A stretch of DNA of 64,000 bases from UBA685 sp002299005. Lineage in GTDB: Bacteria; Pseudomonadota; Alphaproteobacteria; Puniceispirillales; Puniceispirillaceae. This document shows positions 54,849 to 63,845 of this stretch, piece after piece. The notes beneath the pieces were generated by a model. The model had not been told where the DNA came from and made no database searches. It saw only the letters and a list, made by a program, of their open reading frames with translations. Position numbers and translations under genes: made by a program. The stretch spans positions 59,934 through 123,933 of the forward strand of contig CAXAAH010000002.1 in assembly GCA_963966775.1 (NCBI GenBank). The letters are read 5' to 3'. Position 1 is the stretch's first letter; each line of letters opens with the position of its first letter.

Positions 54849-56573
54849 ATGAATATTTTCAACCAAACGCATAATGTAATCACACAGATAAACAAATCAC
54901 TTGCCGCAGATGGGCTTATCCCAGAGGGGGGTGATTTATCAAAGATGGTTGTCGAATTGCCGCGCGATCTCTCACATGGTGATCTGTCAACGAATGTCGC
55001 TATGGTGACATCAAAGCAAGCCGCTATGAAGCCACGTGATTTAGCACAGCTTTATGCCGATAGGCTTGCGAGCGAGAGCTTTATTGACGCTGTTGAAATT
55101 GCAGGCCCTGGTTTTATCAATATTAATCTGGCAGATGGTGTCTGGCAAAATCAGCTAGTGGCTATTCAGGAAGCTGGCACTGATTATGGCAAATCTGCGA
55201 TTGGGGCAGGCCAGAATGTGAATGTTGAATTTGTGTCAGCAAACCCAACAGGCCCGCTTCACGCCGCGCATGCAAGAGGCGCTATTTTTGGCGATAGCCT
55301 TGCGCATTTACTTGAATTTGCGGGCTTTGATGTCACAAGAGAATATTACATTAATGATGCCGGCACACAGGTTGATGTATTGGCACGTTCAAGCTATCTG
55401 CGCTATTTAGAAGCCTTTGGTGAGACGATTGAAATCCCGGCAGGCTTTTATCCGGGTGATTATCTGAAAGATGTCGGTCAAGCGCTTAAAGAGGCGTTTG
55501 GTGATAGCCTCAAGGCGCAATCTGAAGAGGCTTATTTGCCGGTGGTGCGTGATTTTGCGATTGAGCAGATTATGGCCGGCATCAAGGCAGATTTGGTGCG
55601 TCTTGGCGTCTCTATGGATATCTACAGCTCTGAGCGCGCCTTAACAACATCTGGCAAGGTTGATGAAGCACTAGGGCACCTGAAAGGCCAAAATCTGGTT
55701 TATCGCGGTGTGCTAGAGCCGCCAAAGGGGCAATTGCCAGATGATTGGGAAGAGCGCGAACAGCTTTTGTTCAAAGCCACAGAATTTGGCGATGATGTCG
55801 ACAGACCTTTGCAAAAATCAGATGGCACATGGACCTATTTTGCCTCAGATATCGCCTATCATTATGATAAATGGCAACGCACAAATGGTGTGATGATTGA
55901 TGTGTGGGGCGCTGACCATGGCGGCTATGTAAAGCGCATGAAGGCAGCGGTGCAAGCAACCTCAGGCCAAAATAACCAGCTTGATGTGAAACTCTGCCAA
56001 CTTGTCAGCTTGCTTGATAATGGCCAGCCTGTGAAAATGTCTAAAAGAGCCGGTACGTTTGTCACGCTATCAGATGTGATGGATGCGGTTGGCGCAGATG
56101 TGATGCGCTTTATCATGCTAACACGTCGCAATGATCAGACGCTTGAGTTTGATTATGCCAAGGTAACAGAGAAAAGCCGTGAGAATCCGGTATTTTATGT
56201 CCAATACGCTCATGCAAGAGCGCGCTCTGTTTTCCGTCAAGACGAGGCTATTCATGAGTTTGCAGATGCGGATCTGTCATTGTTGCGCGATGACCTCGAA
56301 GTGCGCTTGATTAAACAGCTGGTGAGCTGGCCATCTCTTATCGAGGCAGCTGCCAAGATGCATGAGCCGCACCGTATTGCCTTTTATTTGATGGATTTAG
56401 CCGCGGCCTTCCATGGTCTTTGGAATGGCGGGCGCGATAATCCTGATTTGAAATTCATCCAGAATGATAAGGCAGATGTCACAAAAGCGCGTATGTACCT
56501 TGTCAATTGTGTATCAACCGTGATTAGCTCAGGTCTGAAGTTGCTATCTATTAATGCCGCAGAGGAGATGTAG
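54849..56573 (+). CDS. argS: Arginyl-tRNA synthetase
   Basis: A 574-residue class I synthetase. The N-terminal tRNA D-loop domain comes first, then HIGH-type FVSANPTGPLHAAHARG, DYYIND-like EYYINDAGTQ, VWGADHGGYVKRM, the KMSK-type VKMSKRAGTFVTLSD and the DALR anticodon domain (VQYAHARARSVFRQ onward). Normal length. Follows dgt closely and precedes the SPOR protein. Confidence 0.96.
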   Translation: MNIFNQTHNVITQINKSLAADGLIPEGGDLSKMVVELPRDLSHGDLSTNVAMVTSKQAAMKPRDLAQLYADRLASESFIDAVEIAGPGFININLADGVWQNQLVAIQEAGTDYGKSAIGAGQNVNVEFVSANPTGPLHAAHARGAIFGDSLAHLLEFAGFDVTREYYINDAGTQVDVLARSSYLRYLEAFGETIEIPAGFYPGDYLKDVGQALKEAFGDSLKAQSEEAYLPVVRDFAIEQIMAGIKADLVRLGVSMDIYSSERALTTSGKVDEALGHLKGQNLVYRGVLEPPKGQLPDDWEEREQLLFKATEFGDDVDRPLQKSDGTWTYFASDIAYHYDKWQRTNGVMIDVWGADHGGYVKRMKAAVQATSGQNNQLDVKLCQLVSLLDNGQPVKMSKRAGTFVTLSDVMDAVGADVMRFIMLTRRNDQTLEFDYAKVTEKSRENPVFYVQYAHARARSVFRQDEAIHEFADADLSLLRDDLEVRLIKQLVSWPSLIEAAAKMHEPHRIAFYLMDLAAAFHGLWNGGRDNPDLKFIQNDKADVTKARMYLVNCVSTVISSGLKLLSINAAEEM

Positions 56574-56577
56574 AAAA

Positions 56578-57330
56578 ATGCGTGAGGGTGACGAGGCAAA
56601 ACAAGGTCTATCTCCTGCTATCATTGCAGGCATCGTTGCTTTGGTTGTGATAGCCGCGGCGCTTGGTACTTACTTAACGCAAATGGTGTCAGATAATGGC
56701 CCCGTAGATGTGGTCGTTCTAAAGTCTGATACACAAAGCTTTAAAGAAAAGCCGGTCGAGGCTGTCAAAGAAGCTGATGCGGGCACAGATTCAACCGTTT
56801 TGGACATGCTAGATGAATTAAACGCCAGCAAAGATGATGTCGAAATCATCACATTGCAACCAGATGCACCCGAAATGCCAGAGGTTAAATTAGAGGCGCC
56901 TGCCAGTGAGGCAACACAAGTTGTCGCTGAGGATACAGCTGCTAATGCGCCTAAATCTGATGATACGGACACAGATGCAGAGACTGTTGGCGTGGCTGAG
57001 AATGTTGTAGAAGAGGCAAAGCCACTACAGCGTCCTATCAAGCCTTTGGTGATTGAAAACCCTGTCGCAAATGGCCCGTCAATGATGGTTCAACTAGCCG
57101 CCTTTAGAAATCAGGAAAAGGCAGAAGAAGTCGCCGCTCTATTGACCGAAAAACATAAAGAACGCCTTGATGGGCTAACGCTTGGTATCATGAAAGCTGA
57201 TACGGGCGGGTCTGGTATTTTTTGGCGCGTGACAACAGAGCCTTTGCCAACCCAAGATGCGCGCGCGCTATGTGATGCGCTCAAACGGGCAGGGCAAGAT
57301 TGTATTTTCCGTAAAGTCGCATTGCAATAG
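56578..57330 (+). CDS. SPOR-domain membrane protein
   Basis: 250 residues from ATG 56578 (GAGGAG upstream, within the argS end). Short cytoplasmic N-terminus, one membrane helix (SPAIIAGIVALVVIAAALGTYL), a long acidic Ala/Glu/Asp/Val-rich periplasmic linker (about 40-160) and a C-terminal SPOR domain (SMMVQLAAFRNQEKAEEVAALL...IFWRVTTEPL...CIFRKVA). SPOR domains bind denuded peptidoglycan at the septum, so a division role like FtsN/DedD is likely. It occupies the usual alphaproteobacterial place after argS. Confidence 0.88.
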   Translation: MREGDEAKQGLSPAIIAGIVALVVIAAALGTYLTQMVSDNGPVDVVVLKSDTQSFKEKPVEAVKEADAGTDSTVLDMLDELNASKDDVEIITLQPDAPEMPEVKLEAPASEATQVVAEDTAANAPKSDDTDTDAETVGVAENVVEEAKPLQRPIKPLVIENPVANGPSMMVQLAAFRNQEKAEEVAALLTEKHKERLDGLTLGIMKADTGGSGIFWRVTTEPLPTQDARALCDALKRAGQDCIFRKVALQ

Positions 57331-57343
57331 GCACAAAACAGCC

Positions 57344-58135
57344 ATGTCCGACAATGACATTACCTTTGAAGATGACACAAAACAGACAGCAGAGGCTGAT
57401 GGCCAGCTAGGGCTGTTTGTTAATCTTGAAGGTTTTGAAGGGCCAATTGACTTACTACTCTCATTGGCGCGAGAGCAAAAGGTTGATTTGGCAAAGATAT
57501 CTATCCTGCCATTGGCCGAGCAATATCTGCTTTATATTTCAACCGCAAGAGAGTTAAACCTTGAGGTTGCCGCTGATTATTTGGTGATGGCGGCGTGGCT
57601 TGCCTATTTGAAATCACGTCTGCTTTTGCCTGAGATTGAGGCAGAGGGAGATGAAGAAGTCATAGATATGACAGATGCCTTGCGCTATCAGCTTTTGCGC
57701 TTGGAAGCGATGCAGACTGCCGCCAAAAGACTTGCTAGCCTGCCACGTTTAGGCCGCGCGCGTTTTGCCAGAGGCATGCCTGAATATTTCTCAAAGACGG
57801 AACGCCCTCTATGGACGGCGACCTTATATGATTTGCTCGCGGTCTATGGCGAAATGCGGTCTGAAGATGAGGCGCAGACACTGACGATTGCCGCCACAAG
57901 GCTCTATTCAGTGCAAGAAGCCTCTGGCAGGTTGCGCCATTTGTTAAAGACAGCCCCCGGTTGGACCGTCTTAGAACAGTTTTTGCCACCGAACCTGAAG
58001 CAACCGCTTGATAGGCGGTCTGCTGTGGCGTCTCATTTTGTGGCGTCATTGGAGTTGGCAAAAGAGGGGGTTGTGAATTTGCGTCAACAATCTCACTATG
58101 GCCCACTTTATTTGCGCATGAAGGAGCTTTCATAG
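57344..58135 (+). CDS. scpA: Segregation and condensation protein ScpA
   Basis: 263 residues from ATG 57344 (the longer frame runs back into the SPOR gene). VNLEGFEGPIDLLLSLAREQKVDL, YLVMAAWLAYLKSRLLLP and the C-terminal winged-helix (VVASFVASLEL-like AVASHFVASLELAKEG) mark the kleisin that bridges SMC heads. It is 2 bases before scpB. In most alphaproteobacteria nagZ lies between the SPOR gene and scpA; here it is absent. Confidence 0.94.
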   Translation: MSDNDITFEDDTKQTAEADGQLGLFVNLEGFEGPIDLLLSLAREQKVDLAKISILPLAEQYLLYISTARELNLEVAADYLVMAAWLAYLKSRLLLPEIEAEGDEEVIDMTDALRYQLLRLEAMQTAAKRLASLPRLGRARFARGMPEYFSKTERPLWTATLYDLLAVYGEMRSEDEAQTLTIAATRLYSVQEASGRLRHLLKTAPGWTVLEQFLPPNLKQPLDRRSAVASHFVASLELAKEGVVNLRQQSHYGPLYLRMKELS

Positions 58136-58137
58136 GG

Positions 58138-58818
58138 ATGGACCAAGAACAAACGGCATTCAGCGAAGCCTTGTTGCATAAATCAAAAGTCATAGAGGCG
58201 GTTATTTTTGCCAGCCCGGTGCCTGTAAAGGCGCGTGATTTGATTATCTATTTGGCTGATGAAGCTGAATTAGCGCCTGTGATATCTATCATTGAGGAAC
58301 GTTACGGCGCTTTTTCAGGCGTTGAATTAGTGCGCCGTGATGATGCTTTTGCCTTTCGCACGCGCCCTGAGATAGCTGAGGCCCTGTCAATTGAAAAGCA
58401 GGTTGAACGACCGCTATCACGCGCGGCGATGGAAGTGTTGGCCATTATCGCCTATCACCAGCCTGTCACGCGCGCAGAAATTGAGGAAATCAGAGGCATT
58501 AGCCTATCTAAGGGCACGATGGATATTTTGCTTGAGATTGGGTGGATCAAACCAAAGGGGCGCAGACGCACGCCGGGCCGGCCTTTGACTTGGGGCACAG
58601 CGCCAGCCTTCCTTGACCATTTCGGCCTTGAGGCGCTTGATGCCTTGCCGGGGATGGAAGAGTTGAAATCATCTGGCCTGCTTCGCAAGGGGATTGTGCT
58701 TGGTGGTATCGGTGAGGGCGCAGATGAGCTATCATCTGAGGGAGATGATGAGGCCATCGGGTCTGATGAAGATTTGCTGGAAATCGCGTTTGATGAAACT
58801 GAATTTGCAGAAGAGTGA
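58138..58818 (+). CDS. scpB: Segregation and condensation protein ScpB
   Basis: 226 residues. Two winged-helix domains: VIEAVIFASPVPVKARDL..., RPLSRAAMEVLAIIAYHQPVTRAEIEEIRG and the end TPGRPLTWGTAPAFLDHFGLEAL..LPG. It binds ScpA as a dimer in the SMC-ScpAB condensin. An acidic tail of about 45 residues (EGDDEAIGSDEDLLEIAFDE) follows. Its stop lies just before the ABC ATPase start. Confidence 0.94.
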   Translation: MDQEQTAFSEALLHKSKVIEAVIFASPVPVKARDLIIYLADEAELAPVISIIEERYGAFSGVELVRRDDAFAFRTRPEIAEALSIEKQVERPLSRAAMEVLAIIAYHQPVTRAEIEEIRGISLSKGTMDILLEIGWIKPKGRRRTPGRPLTWGTAPAFLDHFGLEALDALPGMEELKSSGLLRKGIVLGGIGEGADELSSEGDDEAIGSDEDLLEIAFDETEFAEE

Positions 58819-58820
58819 TA

Positions 58821-59873
58821 ATGAAGCAATTATCGTTTGAAAATATCAGCCATAAATATAGCGAAATGCCATCTGTGCGGGATGTGTCTTTTGCGATGAA
58901 TAACGGTGAAGTGATTTCCCTGCTTGGCCCAAGCGGTTGCGGCAAATCGACGTTATTGCGTCTTGCGGCAGGACTAGAAAAACCGCAAAAAGGTCAAATA
59001 ATTCAGGATGATGAGGTTATATCTTCATCTAATTATGCGCTTGAGCCAAATAAGCGCGGTGTTGGTTTGGTCTTCCAAAATTATGCACTTTTCCCACATT
59101 TAACTGTTTTGGAAAATGTCTGCTATGGCCTAACGGGCAAGAAAGCGGAGATCATTGCTGAGGCGAAGGCCGTCATGGCTGATTTTGGTATCACGCAATT
59201 TGCCGATAATTACCCCAATGAGCTGTCGGGCGGCCAGCAACAACGTGTTGCCCTTGCAAGAGCGGTTTGCCCCGCGCCAGCGCTTGTTCTGCTTGATGAG
59301 CCTTTCTCAGGTCTTGATACAAGGCTAAGAGAGCGCATTCGTGATAGGTTGCTGCATGTGTTAAGAGAGAAAAATATCGCCGCCATCATGGTCACGCATG
59401 ATGCGGAAGAGGCGATGTTTATGTCTGATAGGATCGTCGTGCTAGAACAGGGGAGCGTTGCGCAAATAGGCACCCCGCTTGAGGTTTACCGCAGTCCGCA
59501 ATCATCTTTTGTGGCGACATTCTTTGGCGAGGCCAATCAATTCTCAGCAATCGTGCAGGACGGGATGATTAATACCGTGCTTGGCACAATAAAGGCGCCC
59601 GCTTTTGATGAGGGGGCAGAGGTTGAGGTGGTTATTCGTAATGAGAATTTGACCGTCTATGATGCGCCGCAAGCGCACGCGTCTCCTACGCCTTTCAAAA
59701 TTATGGAAACGCATATGCTGGGAAGCAACACACTTGTGCATTTGTCCGATAAGGATGATGACACAGGGTATCATTTACATGCGAAAATTCCCGGGCTGAA
59801 TTTCTTTGAAGTTGGCGCGACTGTGTACTTATCAGCGTCTGTGAACGATATTTATTTATTTGAAGCGCGATAA
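58821..59873 (+). CDS. Orphan ABC transporter ATPase (FbpC/PotA-type)
   Basis: 350 residues from ATG 58821 (AGAAGAG upstream; a GTG two codons earlier is possible). Walker A GPSGCGKSTLLR, VFQNYALFPHLTV, signature LSGGQQQRVALARAV, Walker B LVLLDEPFSGLD and VTHDAEEAMFMSDRI. A C-terminal TOBE-like regulatory region (about 235-350) marks the iron/polyamine/sulfate/sugar importer type. No permease or binding protein is adjacent. It interrupts the common scpB-tatA order and may have been inserted. Substrate unknown. Confidence 0.9.
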   Translation: MKQLSFENISHKYSEMPSVRDVSFAMNNGEVISLLGPSGCGKSTLLRLAAGLEKPQKGQIIQDDEVISSSNYALEPNKRGVGLVFQNYALFPHLTVLENVCYGLTGKKAEIIAEAKAVMADFGITQFADNYPNELSGGQQQRVALARAVCPAPALVLLDEPFSGLDTRLRERIRDRLLHVLREKNIAAIMVTHDAEEAMFMSDRIVVLEQGSVAQIGTPLEVYRSPQSSFVATFFGEANQFSAIVQDGMINTVLGTIKAPAFDEGAEVEVVIRNENLTVYDAPQAHASPTPFKIMETHMLGSNTLVHLSDKDDDTGYHLHAKIPGLNFFEVGATVYLSASVNDIYLFEAR

Positions 59874-59980
59874 ATCAGACTGTTTTTAGCGCATTTCATG
59901 GCTTTGTTATTGCCCCTTTAAAATCCGCACCTTATAGTGATTTTGGATTATTATTCTTTTTGAAAGAAACGAGGTTGAAC

Positions 59981-60283
59981 ATGTCTCCTAGCATTTGGCA
60001 AATTCTAATAGTATTGGCTGTTGTTCTTATTTTATTCGCACGTCCCGGTAAGATTTCTGGTTTGATGGGTGATTTTGGTAAGGGTCTTCGCAGCTTTAAA
60101 GATGGCGTAAAAGGTGATGAAGAAGACGATGCAGAAGAGGCCGCTGTAGCCGCACCAGCACCAAAGAAAAAAGCCGCCAAGAAGGCTGCCAAGAAGGCAG
60201 CACCAAAGAAGAAAGCGGCTAAGAAGGCGGCCAAAAAAGCCGCTAAGAAGTCTGCTAAGAAAAAGGCTGCTAAAAAGTCTTAA
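59981..60283 (+). CDS. tatA: Sec-independent translocase TatA with H1-like Ala/Lys tail
   Basis: 100 residues from ATG 59981. The membrane helix SIWQILIVLAVVLILFA and the amphipathic helix KISGLMGDFGKGLRSFKDG are those of TatA, with FARPGK in place of the common FGxGK hinge. An acidic patch (GDEEDDAEEA) precedes a 40-residue tail (61-100) built from AAKK, KKAA and PKKK units only. TatA forms the pore for folded proteins with twin-arginine signals. The tail is longer and far more basic than in most TatA. A terminator lies between tatA and tatB. Confidence 0.93.
   Translation: MSPSIWQILIVLAVVLILFARPGKISGLMGDFGKGLRSFKDGVKGDEEDDAEEAAVAAPAPKKKAAKKAAKKAAPKKKAAKKAAKKAAKKSAKKKAAKKS
60163..60283 (+). 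repeat. Low-complexity A/K-rich repeat coding for the TatA tail
   Basis: About 120 bases of reiterated AAG/AAA and GCC/GCT/GCA codons (gccgccaagaag-type units). A similar block of about 100 bases (60703-60807) encodes the TatB tail. Synonymous codons vary within and between blocks, so they are not recent exact copies. Confidence 0.85.
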
Positions 60284-60298
60284 AATCATCCCATGACT

Positions 60299-60335
60299 AA
60301 AAATAGAGATACTATGTGCATCTCTATTTTTATTT
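60299..60335 (+). terminator. Intrinsic terminator between tatA and tatB
   Basis: AAATAGAGAT (60301-60310) pairs with ATCTCTATTT (60320-60329), followed by a T-rich tail to 60335. It lies about 18 bases after the tatA stop and 30 bases before tatB, so it could lower tatBC expression relative to tatA. Confidence 0.82.
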
Positions 60336-60366
60336 CTAGGGCCATTCGTCTTCAAAGGGTTGAAAC

Positions 60367-60807
60367 ATGTTCGATTTGGGCTGGCAGGAATTTTTGATGG
60401 TCGCCGTTGTCCTGATGCTTGTCGTTGGGCCAAAAGATATGCCACGCATTTTGCGCTCATTCTCACAAGGGATGCGCAAGGCCAAGAGTATGGCGCGTGA
60501 GTTTACCTCTTCTTTGGAAGATGTGGCACGGCAAGATGAATTCAAAGAAATGAAAGAAATGCTGGTTGATGCCAAAGAAGGCAATTTCGACGAAATGGCC
60601 AATATCATTGGCGGTGATTTGAAAGAAGTCGCCGGGGATGTTAAGTCATCTGCCAATCTTGACGATGTGCGTGATGATATCAAGACAATAGCAGAGCCGG
60701 CAAAGGGCGCACCAAAGAAGCCAGCGAAGAAGGCCGCACCAAAGAAAAAAGCGGCTAAGAAAACGGCCGCTAAAAAATCAACCGCTTCAAAGAAGTCTGC
60801 GAAATAA
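60367..60807 (+). CDS. tatB: Sec-independent translocase TatB with Ala/Lys tail
   Basis: 146 residues. MFDLGWQEFLMVAVVLMLVVGPKDMPRILRSF is the TatB helix with the Glu (E8) and GPKDLP-type hinge that distinguish it from TatA. An amphipathic helix and a charged coiled region follow, then a basic tail of about 34 residues (PKKPAKKAAPKKKAAKK...SKKSAK) similar to that of TatA. TatB with TatC recognises twin-arginine signal peptides. Confidence 0.94.
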   Translation: MFDLGWQEFLMVAVVLMLVVGPKDMPRILRSFSQGMRKAKSMAREFTSSLEDVARQDEFKEMKEMLVDAKEGNFDEMANIIGGDLKEVAGDVKSSANLDDVRDDIKTIAEPAKGAPKKPAKKAAPKKKAAKKTAAKKSTASKKSAK

Positions 60808-60843
60808 CGCATTTCAACCACTTAAATTATAGAGAAACACATA

Positions 60844-61650
60844 ATGGCTGAAATTCAGGAAAATGAGACGGTCGGCAATCAAGAAGGTGAGATGGGCATC
60901 ATTGAGCATCTGACCGAATTGCGTAATCGCATTGGTATTGTGTTTGCTTGTTTCATTGCGATGTTCATCATCTCCATTGTAAGGCCCTTTGGTGCTGGCA
61001 CGCAAAGCATCGCTGATATTGTCTATGTATTTTTGCAAGCCCCCTTGGCGGATGTGTTGCTTGAACGCGGCGGCCGGATGATTTTTACCGGCCTTCATGA
61101 AGGCTTTTTCACCCAAATCAAAGTGGCGTTCTTCACCAGTCTTTGCATCACCTTTCCGTTGCTGTTAGCGCAGATTTGGAAATTTGTGGCACCGGCATTA
61201 TATCAAAATGAAAAGGGCGCTTTTCTGCCGTTTTTGGTGGCGACACCTGTCCTGTTCATCATGGGCGCGATGATGGTTTATTATCTTGTTATCCCGCTTG
61301 CATGGCAGTTCTTTATCTCGTTTGAGACGATTGGCGGCACAGGCGCTTTGCCGATTGAGGTTGAGCCGCGCATTAGTGAATATCTATCATTGGTGATGCG
61401 ATTAATGTTTGCGTTTGGGCTGTCATTTGAATTGCCGGTGATTTTGCTATTGCTTGTCAAAGCAGGGCTGGCAACACCAGATGGCCTCGCTTCAAAGCGC
61501 AAATTTGCCATTCTGTTTGCGTTTGTTGCGGCCGCCATTCTAACGCCGCCAGATGTTATTTCCCAAGTCCTATTAGCCGTGCCGGTTATCGTGCTTTATG
61601 AGCTGTCGATCATTGCGGCGCGGATGATGGTCAAGCCAGAGGCTGACTAG
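60844..61650 (+). CDS. tatC: Sec-independent translocase TatC
   Basis: 268 residues, six membrane helices. HLTELRNRI near the N-terminus (signal-peptide-binding Glu), PFLVATPVLFIMGAMMVYYLV, SEYLSLVMRLMFAFGLSFELPV and LTPPDVISQVLLAVPVIVLYE are family hallmarks. Last gene of tatABC, 36 bases after tatB. Confidence 0.96.
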   Translation: MAEIQENETVGNQEGEMGIIEHLTELRNRIGIVFACFIAMFIISIVRPFGAGTQSIADIVYVFLQAPLADVLLERGGRMIFTGLHEGFFTQIKVAFFTSLCITFPLLLAQIWKFVAPALYQNEKGAFLPFLVATPVLFIMGAMMVYYLVIPLAWQFFISFETIGGTGALPIEVEPRISEYLSLVMRLMFAFGLSFELPVILLLLVKAGLATPDGLASKRKFAILFAFVAAAILTPPDVISQVLLAVPVIVLYELSIIAARMMVKPEAD

Positions 61651-61756
61651 CCTGATATAAAGCCGCGCTATCCCATCACTTGTTTTGTTAGGCCAAAATG
61701 ATTTGGCTGTTCTATAATAGTCATTAGTTTAAGTAGTCTCCCCAGAGGGCATAAAT

Positions 61757-63046
61757 ATGCATGATATTCGTTTTATTCGCGATTTCCCTGACGCCTTTGA
61801 TGAAGCGTTAAAAAGACGTGGCCTTGCGCCGCTTGCAGAAGAGATTTCTTCGATTGATGCCAAGAGGCGTGCCTTGCAAACGGACTTGCAGAGCATGCAG
61901 TCGCGTCGCAATGAAGCCTCAAAGCAAATTGGTATGTTGAAATCAAAGGGCGAAGATGCCTCGTCTATGATTGCCGAGGTTGCCGATATCAAAGCAAAAG
62001 CCCCAGAGATGGAAGCACAAGAAGCACAATTGGCTGAGGCATTAAATAACCATCTTATGGGTTTGCCAAATATCTTGGATGCATCTGTGCCGCAAGGTGA
62101 TGATGAAGATGATAACGAGCTTGTTCGCACGGTTGGCGATAAGCCAAGCTATGATTTTACCCCGCAAGATCACGTATCGCTTGGCGAAGGGCTGGGGCAA
62201 ATGGATTTTGCCAAAGCGGCAAAATTATCAGGTGCACGCTTTGTTGTCCTAAAAGGCCAAATGGCGCGTCTTGAACGTGCCTTGGCGGCGTTGATGCTTG
62301 ATACACATACGCAAGAATTTGGTTATGCTGAAATGCTACCGCCGGCGATTGTGAATAGTGCGACTATGACAGGCACAGGCCAATTGCCGAAATTTGCCGA
62401 TGATCTCTATCGTGTTGAGGAAGATAAATGGCTTATCCCAACAGCCGAAGTGCCACTGACAAACCTTTTGGCTGACAGCATCACAGATGCGGCTGATTTG
62501 CCTGTGCGCATGACAGCCTATACGCCGTGCTTTAGAGCCGAAGCAGGGTCAGCCGGCCGTGATACAAGAGGCATGATCCGCCAACACCAATTCTCAAAAG
62601 TTGAGATGGTCTCTGTAGTTGCCGCAGAAGAATCAGCCAATGAGCTTGAGCGGATGACAAATTGTGCAGAAGCGATTTTGCAAAAATTAGGCCTTCATTA
62701 CCGTGTGATGAAGCTATGTTCAGGTGATACAGGCTTTTCTGCCCAACAAACCTATGACATTGAGGTGTGGTTGCCGGGCCAAGATGAAGGTCGTGGCCAA
62801 TATCGTGAAATCTCTTCTTGCTCAAATTGTGGGCCGTTCCAAGCACGCCGCATGAAAGCCCGTATGAGACGCGAAGCAGGCGGTGACACTGAATTCTTGC
62901 ACACATTGAACGGGTCAGGTCTTGCCATTGGGCGCACGATGATTGCTGTGCTTGAAAATGGACAACAAGAAGATGGCACAATCCTGCTTCCAGAAGCCTT
63001 GCATGGCTATATGGGGACAGACAAGCTCGTGCCGTTTAACAGCTAG
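61757..63046 (+). CDS. serS: Seryl-tRNA synthetase
   Basis: A 429-residue class II synthetase. The N-terminal coiled-coil arm (about 30-105) is clear, followed by motif 2 TPCFRAEAGSAGRDTRGMIRQHQFSK, EISSCSNCGPFQARR and motif 3 LNGSGLAIGRTMIAVLEN. Normal length. Lies downstream of tatC as in other alphaproteobacteria; surE follows after 43 bases. Confidence 0.97.
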   Translation: MHDIRFIRDFPDAFDEALKRRGLAPLAEEISSIDAKRRALQTDLQSMQSRRNEASKQIGMLKSKGEDASSMIAEVADIKAKAPEMEAQEAQLAEALNNHLMGLPNILDASVPQGDDEDDNELVRTVGDKPSYDFTPQDHVSLGEGLGQMDFAKAAKLSGARFVVLKGQMARLERALAALMLDTHTQEFGYAEMLPPAIVNSATMTGTGQLPKFADDLYRVEEDKWLIPTAEVPLTNLLADSITDAADLPVRMTAYTPCFRAEAGSAGRDTRGMIRQHQFSKVEMVSVVAAEESANELERMTNCAEAILQKLGLHYRVMKLCSGDTGFSAQQTYDIEVWLPGQDEGRGQYREISSCSNCGPFQARRMKARMRREAGGDTEFLHTLNGSGLAIGRTMIAVLENGQQEDGTILLPEALHGYMGTDKLVPFNS

Positions 63047-63089
63047 CATTTGCCATTTTTGGTAAATGACATAACAAAAAGGGCAACAT

Positions 63090-63845
63090 TTGCGTATATT
63101 GATTACAAATGATGATGGCATTGATGCTTATGGCTTGTCGCTATTGGCGGATTTAGCACGTCCTTTTGCGAATGATATTACCATCATTGCCCCGTCCGAT
63201 AACCGTTCTGGCACAGGCAGGTCTTTGAGCTTAAAGCGTGATATTCACCTAACGGATATAGGTGAGGGGCGGTTTACTTGTTCTGGGACGCCGGCTGATT
63301 GTGTGATGCTCGGTTTGAATGTGATTATGAGAGATAATTTGCCTGATTTGATTTTATCAGGCGTCAATCACGGCATGAACGCGGCGGATGATATCGGCTA
63401 TTCAGGCACGATAGGCGCGGCTTTTGAAGGGGCTATTAACAACATCCCATCAATTGCCCTTAGCCAAGATGGCGGTGATTTGGAATCAGATTTTGCCCCC
63501 ACAAAAGAAGCTGGTGAAATGGTCATGCGCTATATCATGGAAAATTTGCCAGCCCCGCGCACAGTCTTGAATGTGAATTTTCCCAAGCTATCAACAGGCC
63601 GCATAAAGGGCATCATGCCGACCACGACAGATGAGCATAAGATAGGTGATATCATTCACAATACCGAGACACCGCATCATTACCGTATCGGCCCAATGCG
63701 CATAAAAGAGGCGGCACGTGAAGGCTCTGACAGGCATGCGTTGCAAAATGGCTATGTCAGCGTGACGCCGTTGACCATGGTGCAAACAGATAAGGCACAG
63801 CTGGCAAATTACCCGCTATTTGATGCGGATACTGGCCCGCAATGA
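63090..63845 (+). CDS. surE: 5'-nucleotidase / survival protein SurE
   Basis: 251 residues beginning at TTG 63090, required because the family begins exactly with MRILITNDDGIDAYGL; AAAGGG lies upstream. NDDG (metal-binding Asp pair), APSDNRSGTGRSLSL, CSGTPADCVMLGL, LILSGVNHGMNAADDIGYSGTIGAA and VNFPK are conserved. It hydrolyses nucleoside monophosphates. Its TGA overlaps the pcm ATG (ATGA). Confidence 0.96.
   Translation: MRILITNDDGIDAYGLSLLADLARPFANDITIIAPSDNRSGTGRSLSLKRDIHLTDIGEGRFTCSGTPADCVMLGLNVIMRDNLPDLILSGVNHGMNAADDIGYSGTIGAAFEGAINNIPSIALSQDGGDLESDFAPTKEAGEMVMRYIMENLPAPRTVLNVNFPKLSTGRIKGIMPTTTDEHKIGDIIHNTETPHHYRIGPMRIKEAAREGSDRHALQNGYVSVTPLTMVQTDKAQLANYPLFDADTGPQ

Noticed and set aside
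59932..60466. Minus-strand Phe/Leu-rich membrane-like frames
   Set aside because: They arise from reading the Lys/Ala codon repeats of tatA and tatB on the opposite strand.
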